Below are positions 24,261 through 30,425 of a stretch of DNA of 64,000 bases, one piece after another. Within the stretch, counting starts at the first letter, position 1. The number at the start of each line of letters is the position of its first letter. The notes under the pieces were generated by a model. It had not been told where the DNA came from and did not search any database. It worked only from the letters and a program-made list of their open reading frames with translations. Source of the stretch: Bradyrhizobium sp. CCBAU 53351 (GTDB lineage Bacteria > Pseudomonadota > Alphaproteobacteria > Rhizobiales > Xanthobacteraceae); the NCBI RefSeq assembly GCF_015291745.1, contig NZ_CP030059.1, positions 4,491,501-4,555,500 on the forward strand, given 5' to 3'. The translations under genes and the position numbers were made by a program.

Positions 24261-24722
24261 CTATTTGGCGGCGCCCGACAGCAGCAATTGCTTCTCGATC
24301 TCGTAGACCGGCAGCTTGACGAGATCCTTGCCGACCTCATTCTGGATCGCCTTGCGCACGACGTCCGAATAATCGGCGCGGATCATGCCGAGCGCGCGCG
24401 GTGAGGCCACCATGGTCAGCGCCGTGGTCTCGCCGGAACTGACGGCGGCATCGAGCCGGCCGGCCAGGTTTCGCAGGAAGGTACGCTCGGCCTCGTCGTG
24501 CCAATCGGTCTGCTCGGCGGAGCTGCGGACACCGCCGGCCGCGGCATGCAGGCGCCCCGGCGCATCGGTCCCCTGCGCACTGGTCGAGGGATTGGGCTGC
24601 TCGTGCACCTCCTTGGTGTGAAGGTTCGGAAACATCTCGTCGCCGAGGTTTTCCAGAATCAGCGCCTTGCGCCCGTCGCACACCACCAGCCAGTCGCCCT
24701 TGTCGATTCTCATTTTATCCAT
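24261..24722 (-). CDS. Host attachment family protein
   Basis: A 153-residue soluble protein that matches the Host_attach family (PF10116, 'protein required for attachment to host cells'): 'DWLVVCDGRKALILENLGDE' at the N terminus, then a polar linker with 'NPSTSAQGTDAPGR', and the C-terminal 'TALTMVASPRALGMIRADYS'. The fold resembles archaeal release factor/eRF1-like domains. The role in attachment is known only from genetics in Agrobacterium-type bacteria, and the biochemical function is unclear. A strong AAGGAGAG site precedes ATG 24722. It lies 40 bases after the DUF3775 gene on the same strand, probably one operon. Confidence 0.85.
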   Translation of the reverse strand: MDKMRIDKGDWLVVCDGRKALILENLGDEMFPNLHTKEVHEQPNPSTSAQGTDAPGRLHAAAGGVRSSAEQTDWHDEAERTFLRNLAGRLDAAVSSGETTALTMVASPRALGMIRADYSDVVRKAIQNEVGKDLVKLPVYEIEKQLLLSGAAK

Positions 24723-24761
24723 TGCAACTCTCCTTGAAACTTACGGACGCCCCGTCCCGCA

Positions 24762-25172
24762 TCAGAGATGTTCTTCGAATTCCTCGAAGGACTTGCCGAA
24801 CTGCGCCATCGCCTCCTCCAGGTAATCGGCGAGCATTGGCGTGCCGATCAGGTAGGAAGCGGTGCGGTGGTTGTGGGCCTGCGCCGCCTGGGTATGCAAT
24901 TCGCGCCAATTGGAGAGATCGCCGTCGCCGCGACCAAGCCAGGTCAGCGCCACGAGGTCGATCTGCTCGTCGACATTGAGATCGCGGATGAAGCCCGCGA
25001 GCTCCGCACGGTCGGTGGTGTCGCCGCGCCCGCCGCGGCCATAGCTCATGTCGTCATCGCCGAACTCCAGGATGACGCCACCTCCGGCCGCCTCGACGTC
25101 GGACCGGCGCGATTTCGAGATGACGAAGAAGACTTTCTCCGGCGAGATCGACAGATTTGGAATGACTCGCAT
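24762..25172 (-). CDS. DUF3775-family protein
   Basis: A 136-residue soluble acidic protein that I recognise as DUF3775: 'PNLSISPEKVFFVISKSRR', 'FIRDLNVDEQIDLVALTWLG' and the end 'YLIGTPMLADYLEEAMAQFG'. The function is unknown. I chose ATG 25172 (MRVIPNLS), where the family starts; 14 codons upstream remain open. It is followed by the host-attachment protein on the same strand. Confidence 0.8.
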   Translation of the reverse strand: MRVIPNLSISPEKVFFVISKSRRSDVEAAGGGVILEFGDDDMSYGRGGRGDTTDRAELAGFIRDLNVDEQIDLVALTWLGRGDGDLSNWRELHTQAAQAHNHRTASYLIGTPMLADYLEEAMAQFGKSFEEFEEHL

Positions 25173-25404
25173 CCAGTTCACCTTGCCCGGCAGCACGCAC
25201 CATGCTGCTGCCACGCAACAACACTATGAGCCGAGGCAGAGTTGCGAATTGCGCAGGATCAAGGTCTAGGCATGGTGATGCGGCCTACGCCGGCTCGCCG
25301 GGCGAATTGCTGAAGATCTGTTCATCAGCATTACATTTCGGCTCCGCCACAATTTGATCAGAACAACTTCGATATCCTGTCTTGAGTAAGCGGAGGAAGA
25401 CATC

Positions 25405-25692
25405 ATGACTCTCAAGATCGGCCTCGTTGCCGCAGCCCTCTCTGGTGCCGTGTTGGGTACCCTGGCGGCGTCGCCGGCGGCGTCCGCCATGCCCATCGCG
25501 CCCGCGCCTGCGACGTCGCAGGTCTCCGGCGTCGAGCAGGTCCGCATGGTCTGCGATGCCTGGGGACGCTGCTGGTGGCGCCCGAACTATTATGGGTATT
25601 ACGGTCCGCGGCCGTATTACGGCCCGCGGTATTATGCGCCGCGCTATTACGGTCCACGTTATTACGGCTATCGCGGCTATCGCCGCTGGTAA
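25405..25692 (+). CDS. Small secreted Tyr/Gly/Arg-rich protein
   Basis: A 95-residue precursor with a signal peptide (GLVAAALSGAVLGTLAASPAASA-MP). The mature protein has a Cys pair (VCDAWGRCWWRPN) and then a low-complexity tail of YYGPRYY-type repeats, ending YRGYRRW. Such tails are common in rhizobial exported proteins and may bind cell-wall polymers or aggregate. ATG 25405 follows a GGAGGA site. A strong terminator follows six bases after the stop. Confidence 0.75.
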   Translation: MTLKIGLVAAALSGAVLGTLAASPAASAMPIAPAPATSQVSGVEQVRMVCDAWGRCWWRPNYYGYYGPRPYYGPRYYAPRYYGPRYYGYRGYRRW

Positions 25693-25697
25693 CATCT

Positions 25698-25726
25698 GAA
25701 GGGGCCCTCGGGGCCCCTTCGCTTTT
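25698..25726 (+). terminator. Rho-independent terminator
   Basis: A perfect 10-bp stem (25698-25707 with 25711-25720), TCG loop, followed by GCTTTT. It ends the Tyr-rich protein transcript. Confidence 0.88.
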
Positions 25727-25823
25727 GCGAGATCACGTCTCGCACGGTCGTCGCCCGTCTGGAGCGATTCCAAAACTGATCTAGATCAAAGCTGAAAACC
25801 GCCCGCACCGTCATTCTACGGGA

Positions 25824-25997
25824 ATGGTCGAGCTGATCGTTTTTCGATGCCCGCAGACGGGCATGAACGTGCAGACGCATCTGGAGAAGCAGCAGAGCCA
25901 GGAGGGACGGAGCTTTTCGTCCTTTGCCTGTCCCGCCTGCACCCGGCTGCATTTCATCGACCTCGCGTCCGGAAAGCCGATGAGCCGAGAACGTTGA
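25824..25997 (+). CDS. Small Zn-ribbon-like protein (57 aa)
   Basis: A 57-residue frame starting MVELIVFRCPQTGMNVQTHL and ending MSRER. It has C-P-x-T-G near the N terminus and C-P-A-C-x3-H in the second half (ACPACTRLHFID), the spacing of a small zinc ribbon. The ribosome binding site is weak (GGGA). I recall similar short proteins as common in Bradyrhizobium-type genomes, but that is memory, not a search. It stands alone between a terminator and the AraC-type gene; function unknown. Confidence 0.6.
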   Translation: MVELIVFRCPQTGMNVQTHLEKQQSQEGRSFSSFACPACTRLHFIDLASGKPMSRER

Positions 25998-26088
25998 CGG
26001 TGGCATTGATCAGACAGGCATCATGGCATGATGTCCGCAATACTACGGCCTGGAATTCGATTTACTGGAACGCGATGTTTCGCCATTG

Positions 26089-27108
26089 ATGGCGATGCAT
26101 CGACGTTCATTTGATTGTCACATTTCAGCAGCCGGCCAGATCATGTTGTTCGACGCCCTCGTTCCATCCTCAGCGCTTCAGCTCATCGGCTTTGCCAATG
26201 TCGATGCGTTTCGGCCGGTCGAGACGATGGAGGATGCCAGAAGCATCCCGCTCGACGTCTCGAACTTCGCGGCGGCCCGCGCCGTCGTCTCTCTGCCCGC
26301 GTGCCGCATCATCATGATGAGATCGTTCGCGCGCATCCTGGACACCGCCTATCGGGTGCCGGGCGGGATGGTGATCCTGTCCATGACCGACGACCTCCAG
26401 GTCAACCTCAAGGGCCTGGACCTCGATGCGCGCTTCTTCGTTACGCTCTGCGGCAACGACGAATGCCATTTCGTCGAGCCGCAAACCAATCATTATGCAA
26501 TGATCATCTTCTCTCCCGAGCTGAAGGACCGGGGCTGGTTCGATCGGGCCGACGATTTGCGGGCCCATGGTGCCAACCGGCCTGCCCTGCTCCACACGCG
26601 GCAACTCCTGCTCGACATCCTGCGAACCGCCTCAGTGCAGCCTCTCCTGTTTGGGACCACCGAGGTGGCGGCCCATCTCCAGGAAGGCCTGCTGCTCGCG
26701 CTCGACGATTTGTTTCAGAACAATTCGACGCCGGATCGCGCTGCCTCGCTCCAGGGCGAGCGTTCGATCAAGCTCGTGCAGCGGATCGACGATTACGTCG
26801 CGGCCCATCCGACCGCACCGATCTATACCGCCGATCTCGCCGGCGAGTTCGGCGTCTCGATCCGGACGCTCGGCGGCGCGGTGAGCAAGGTGCGGGGCAT
26901 GAGCCTGCATCAGTATATCCGCCTCAAGAGGCTGTGGGCGACCCGCGCCCGCCTTCTCAGGGGTGGCGGCGCCACCGTCGCCACCTGCGCGCGCGCCCAA
27001 GGCTTCCATCATCTCGGTGAATTTGCCGCGGCCTACCGCGCGACGTTCCACGAGACCCCCTCCGACACGCTCGCCCGCGGGCGGCAAGGCAATCTCCGTC
27101 AGGGCTGA
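26089..27108 (+). CDS. AraC-family transcriptional regulator
   Basis: A 339-residue regulator. The C-terminal 100 residues are the AraC/XylS double HTH: 'YTADLAGEFGVSIRTLGGAV', 'GMSLHQYIRLKRLWATRARL', then 'VATCARAQGFHHLGEFAAAY' and 'FHETPSDTL'. The N-terminal 220 residues should bind an effector or partner; I recognise no specific domain in it. The start is uncertain: ATG codons at 26089, 26095 and 26143 are all possible, and no strong ribosome binding site decides. Its targets are unknown. Confidence 0.83.
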   Translation: MAMHRRSFDCHISAAGQIMLFDALVPSSALQLIGFANVDAFRPVETMEDARSIPLDVSNFAAARAVVSLPACRIIMMRSFARILDTAYRVPGGMVILSMTDDLQVNLKGLDLDARFFVTLCGNDECHFVEPQTNHYAMIIFSPELKDRGWFDRADDLRAHGANRPALLHTRQLLLDILRTASVQPLLFGTTEVAAHLQEGLLLALDDLFQNNSTPDRAASLQGERSIKLVQRIDDYVAAHPTAPIYTADLAGEFGVSIRTLGGAVSKVRGMSLHQYIRLKRLWATRARLLRGGGATVATCARAQGFHHLGEFAAAYRATFHETPSDTLARGRQGNLRQG

Positions 27109-27168
27109 CTGACGCGGCCCTCCCGGCCCAGCGCCGGTTCGGAACAGATCTGGAACGCGGGGAAAGAC

Positions 27169-27245
27169 TGGCGCGCTCGGAAGGATTCGAACCTCCGACC
27201 CTCGGAATCGAAATCCGATGCTCTATCCAGCTGAGCTACGAGCGC
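27169..27245 (-). tRNA. tRNA-Arg (anticodon UCG)
   Basis: A full 77-base cloverleaf on the minus strand. The acceptor arm GCGCTCG (27239-27245) pairs with CGAGCGC (27173-27179), the discriminator is G and CCA is encoded (27169-27171). The D-arm 'AGCTCAGCTGGATAGAGC', the anticodon loop TTTCGAT with TCG, and the T-arm 'GGTTCGAATCC' are all canonical. It reads CGA codons. No integrase or second copy of its 3' end was seen nearby. Confidence 0.96.
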
Positions 27246-27349
27246 CCTGGCCTCGTTTGACCAGAACCGAGAAACACCGCAGGACGGCTGGCAAGCCAGC
27301 GCGCCGATGGGCGTTCGGATGGGGTGGAATTAGCAGAGAGGCTCACCAA

Positions 27350-27382
27350 TAAAAAGCCCTCCCCGCTTGTTTCCAGGCGGGG
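27350..27382 (-). terminator. Rho-independent terminator of the 27394 gene
   Basis: Read on the minus strand: a CCCCGC/GCGGGG stem (27377-27382 with 27361-27366), then AGGGC and a run of five T. It lies 11 bases after the stop of the minus-strand gene. Confidence 0.8.
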
Positions 27383-27393
27383 CGCGGCCGTTC

Positions 27394-27888
27394 CTACCAG
27401 GTGTTGCCGAAGAAGCCGAACTGCGGGCGCTGCGCCACCATCATCGGCCGGTCCTGCTGTTGCGGCACCGAATGCGCCCTGGCGGTCTTGCGCTTCGGCG
27501 GCTGGGCTTGCGCCTGAACCTGCCGCTTGGCGTCCTTCTTCCCCGCGGCAGCGTCGGCCTTCGGTTCCGGTGTGAACTGGGCGAAGGTCTCGCGCACCCG
27601 CGCCTTGGCCGACATCTCGGCGAGCGCAGCCGCCGAGGCGATATCGGCGGGCTGAGGCGCGACGACGGCCGCGGTCTTCACTGCAGGCGGGACGATCGTG
27701 GGCTGGGTGGTGTCGAGCACGACACGCTCGGGCAGATGGCGGTCGGAGCGGATCCGGATCAGCGGCTGATCATTGCTGACCGTGGTGACGGCCTGGGCGA
27801 CCGGCTGCGATGGCAGAGCGAAGTTCGCTGCGAACAGCAGTGCGAGCAAAGCTCCACCGACAAAGACGAAATATCGAAAGATGGGCAT
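27394..27888 (-). CDS. Membrane-anchored or exported Ala/Pro/Lys-rich protein
   Basis: A 164-residue protein with a single N-terminal hydrophobic segment (YFVFVGGALLALLFAANFAL) that could be a signal anchor, then a mostly disordered chain: 'IRIRSDRHLPERVVLDTTQP', an Ala-rich helix, and a basic stretch 'AAAGKKDAKRQVQAQAQPPK'. The end is 'PQFGFFGNTW'. No known domain. ATG 27888 was chosen because the membrane segment follows directly. A possible EcfG-type stress promoter lies 50-70 bases upstream. Confidence 0.7.
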   Translation of the reverse strand: MPIFRYFVFVGGALLALLFAANFALPSQPVAQAVTTVSNDQPLIRIRSDRHLPERVVLDTTQPTIVPPAVKTAAVVAPQPADIASAAALAEMSAKARVRETFAQFTPEPKADAAAGKKDAKRQVQAQAQPPKRKTARAHSVPQQQDRPMMVAQRPQFGFFGNTW

Positions 27889-27935
27889 TGGCCGCGCTCC
27901 GCCCCCCCGCATCCCCGCGTGGGCTCTCCGCCCTC

Positions 27936-27960
27936 AACAGGCGATCTCTTAATTGGTTCC
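27936..27960 (-). promoter_or_regulatory. Possible EcfG (general stress sigma factor) promoter
   Basis: On the minus strand GGAAC (27960-27956), a 16-base spacer, then TGTT (27939-27936). The known alphaproteobacterial EcfG consensus is GGAAC-N16/17-CGTT; one base differs. It would start transcription about 40 bases before ATG 27888. Confidence 0.3.
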
Positions 27961-28061
27961 TGGCCCAGCCGTTCGGTTCAAATGGCGACGCGAGGTTTTT
28001 TGGCCAAGGGGTCGCGGAGTGCCGCGGAGGGTAACTTTTCCGCTACCGGAACATGCCGCCT

Positions 28062-28634
28062 CTACGCGCGGCGCGCCGCAACCAGAGAGCATTTCGCCTG
28101 ATCGGCATTCACGTTGACGAAGCCGACGGGAATCCGCGCAAAGGTCTTGCGGCTCTTCATGCTGACCTGATCTGCCAGCACGCGATTGCGATCGGTGAGA
28201 TGGCTGCCATCCCGCCGCGCAAAGGCGCAGACGATTTCGACATCCTTTACGGCATAGTCATTGTCGTTTCGCAGCGTGAACGTCACCAGGGCTTTTGAGC
28301 CAAGACCGCCGCGGCGCCAGGTCTGGGACGAGATCCTGAGACGACCAAGATCTGCCAGAGCCGGGACCTGAGCTTCGAACGCCGGGGATGCCGACGCTGC
28401 AGGATCGCTCGAAGGCGCAGTCTCGACGGCGGCCACCTCGGACGTCACCTGCTCAGCGCTGTTGCCTTTGGACAGAGGCAGCAGCATCCAGACGCCGCAG
28501 CCGACGATGATGGCGGCCAGCAACCACAACAGGCTGCGGCCAAATGAGACGCTGGCGATCGTGACGGCCCGCGCCAGCCGCTCGCCGGTCCCGGCAAAGC
28601 GTCCCAATCCGATCCGATCGAACCTGGCGTTCAT
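28062..28634 (-). CDS. Membrane-anchored protein of unknown function
   Basis: A 190-residue protein with one membrane segment near residue 45 (SLLWLLAAIIVGCGVWMLLP), a polar Ala/Ser/Pro-rich linker, and a C-terminal domain of about 90 residues. This domain (LRISSQTWRRGGLGSKALVT, NDYAVKDVEIVCAFARRDGS) looks like an all-beta, FxLYD-like or Ig-like extracytoplasmic domain with two cysteines. Function unknown. ATG 28634 (MNARFDRIG) was chosen; an ATG at 28685 is also possible. Confidence 0.7.
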   Translation of the reverse strand: MNARFDRIGLGRFAGTGERLARAVTIASVSFGRSLLWLLAAIIVGCGVWMLLPLSKGNSAEQVTSEVAAVETAPSSDPAASASPAFEAQVPALADLGRLRISSQTWRRGGLGSKALVTFTLRNDNDYAVKDVEIVCAFARRDGSHLTDRNRVLADQVSMKSRKTFARIPVGFVNVNADQAKCSLVAARRA

Positions 28635-28814
28635 GGTTGCATCACCAATCGCGGCCGAACCTCGTCGAGCGACGGAATAGGCCACTGCTTACTTAAATCG
28701 GGAAGACGACCTAAGGTTCCCGCACAGTTGCGAATCGGCGAGGACGGTGGCGATCACCGATCACGGCCGCTAACATGCGCTGCAACATCGCGAACGACCA
28801 TCGGGAGCATCGAA

Positions 28815-29198
28815 ATGCCAGTCGTCACTTGGGATCACGTCCATCTGCGCAGCCCCGATCCGGAGGCGACCGCAGCCTGGTTGCGGGACATCCTCGGTGG
28901 CGAGATCGTACGCGCGCCAGGACGCATCGACGTGAACCTTGGCGGTGCCAGGATCTTCATCGCGCCGCTCGAGGGCGACGGCGCGGTCAACCCGCCGCCT
29001 CCGCACCCGCATCAGGGCCTCGACCATTTCGGGTTGACGGTGAAGGACATCGATGCCGTCGCGGCCGAGATCAAGGCCAAGGGCGTCACCTTCACGCGCG
29101 AGCCGACCACGATCCGGCCCGGCGTACGCATCTGCTTCATCCGCGGCCCCGAAGGCATCTCCATCGAGCTGCTCGAGCGCGACCAGAAATATACCTGA
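28815..29198 (+). CDS. VOC-family (glyoxalase/dioxygenase-like) protein
   Basis: A 127-residue protein with the vicinal oxygen chelate fold: 'TWDHVHLRSPDPEATAAWLR' (first metal-ligand His on strand 1), 'GLDHFGLTVKDIDAVAAEIK' (start of the second repeat) and 'CFIRGPEGISIELLE' (Glu ligand at the end). It could be a lyase, isomerase or resistance-type binding protein; the substrate is not evident. ATG 28815 follows a CGGGAG site. It stands alone. Confidence 0.87.
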   Translation: MPVVTWDHVHLRSPDPEATAAWLRDILGGEIVRAPGRIDVNLGGARIFIAPLEGDGAVNPPPPHPHQGLDHFGLTVKDIDAVAAEIKAKGVTFTREPTTIRPGVRICFIRGPEGISIELLERDQKYT

Positions 29199-29236
29199 CG
29201 CCGCGCGCCGGACCCGACGAGTTGCCGGCGGCGTGG

Positions 29237-29737
29237 CTAGGTCATGCTGCCGGGCATGAAGCAGCGGATGGAGACGCCCATATAGCCGTAGATCGGCCAG
29301 ACCATGGTGCGCCCCACCCGGTTCGGCTCGGAGATCACGGCCTCCGTGGGAACGTCGACCCAGACGAGCTCCTGCGGCTGCCCTTCGAGGCCGGAGGCAT
29401 AGCGCGGGAGGCGGACACGATAGTGTCCGTCCTTGCTGTCCCAGTCGGTATCGGAGAGCGCCGAACCGTCGGCATCGGAGCAGCACGGCCCCTTTCCGCT
29501 GCGCAGGCCGTCGAACCAGGCTTTCAAATCCGCATTGGTATTGGCGAACTGGCCGCGATTGCGCGCATGGCCGATGGGGGCGGCGAGCGCAATCAAGGCC
29601 AAAACGCAAGCCAGCCTTGCTGTCGTGCTTCGCCAGCGTGTTGCGCTGCCGGAGCGCCCTCGTTCGCTTTTGCAATTGGTGGGACGCGCACTGTACAGAC
29701 GCGGCTCATCGCCGCCGGAATCGATCCAGTTGCTCAT
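29237..29737 (-). CDS. Exported protein of unknown function
   Basis: A frame of 166 codons. The hydrophobic stretch 'ARLACVLALIALAAPIGHA' is a good signal peptide but starts only near residue 40, so the true start is probably an internal codon closer to it. The mature part has 'ADLKAWFDGLRSGKGPCCSD', with a Cys-Cys pair, then 'WDSKDGHYRVRLPR', and ends 'GYMGVSIRCFMPGSMT'. I recall similar exported proteins as common in Bradyrhizobium-type genomes. Function unknown. Confidence 0.62.
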   Translation of the reverse strand: MSNWIDSGGDEPRLYSARPTNCKSERGRSGSATRWRSTTARLACVLALIALAAPIGHARNRGQFANTNADLKAWFDGLRSGKGPCCSDADGSALSDTDWDSKDGHYRVRLPRYASGLEGQPQELVWVDVPTEAVISEPNRVGRTMVWPIYGYMGVSIRCFMPGSMT

Positions 29738-29984
29738 CGTCTTGCTCCAGCACCCCGCGGCCAGTGCAACAAATGTTATGCATTTCGCGGGCCAAACCTG
29801 ATTCGCAACGACCGGCCTCGCCCCATCATCAGGCCGTCATGAGGGCGTCACGCACAAGCCGGGACAAATACGGCTCGCGGCGGCGGCCGGCCGGGAAACT
29901 GCCGCGTTGCGCGAGGCGACACGCTTTGGCATAAAAGCCGGACCGGTTGCGCCATTGGGCGATGGCGGCCGACTGCGGGACGTT

Positions 29985-30338
29985 ATGAAGAACGGCCTTT
30001 ATTCGATTCACGTGACCCTGCTCGATGGTCGAGTCGGCAAGGGCAGCGGCGTGATTCTTTTTCGCGACGGCAAGATTCTTGGCGGCGATGCCTACCTCTA
30101 TTACACCGGCAGCTACGTGGTGAAGGACGACACCACCTTCAAAGGCGAGGTCTTGGTGCAACGGCACACCTCGCCGCGGGGCGACGACAATCCGCTGTTC
30201 GGCGGCCCCGCTCCGGTCGGCATCGGTGTCAGCGGGACCTATACCGATACCCGTGCGGAGATGACGGGCACGGCACTGGTCGGCAAGGCCAGCCTGATTT
30301 TCGGCGCAACGCTGCACAAGCTCGCCGAGGCCGATTAG
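29985..30338 (+). CDS. GrlR-family protein
   Basis: A 117-residue protein with the pattern of the GrlR family (PF16518): 'MKNGLYSIHVTLLDGRVGKG', 'GVILFRDGKILGGDAYLYYT' with the GGD-x-Y/F core, and 'EMTGTALVGKASLIFGATL'. GrlR in enteropathogenic E. coli is a lipocalin-like repressor that binds the type III secretion activator GrlA; most rhizobial members are of unknown role and no GrlA partner is seen here. ATG 29985 starts exactly where the family begins. Repeat E2 follows the stop directly. Confidence 0.8.
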   Translation: MKNGLYSIHVTLLDGRVGKGSGVILFRDGKILGGDAYLYYTGSYVVKDDTTFKGEVLVQRHTSPRGDDNPLFGGPAPVGIGVSGTYTDTRAEMTGTALVGKASLIFGATLHKLAEAD

Positions 30339-30412
30339 AGCATCATCCGGAAAACTGTGCTGCGGTTTTCTCTCGCGACAAACGCGGAACGCGTTTGCGC
30401 GGAGATCATGCT
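30338..30412. repeat. Repeat family E, copy 2 (degenerate)
   Basis: Starts GAGCATCATCCGGAAAAC and ends GGAGATCATGCT; the arms are related to the perfect 13-bp arms of copy 1 at 47713. It fills the space between the GrlR-like gene and the end of the sensor kinase gene. Confidence 0.6.
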
Positions 30413-30425
30413 TGGACAACAGAAG

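Noticed and set aside
27169..27245. tRNA-Arg as attachment site of a genomic island
   Set aside because: No integrase gene and no second copy of the tRNA 3' end were seen, and flanking genes look ordinary.
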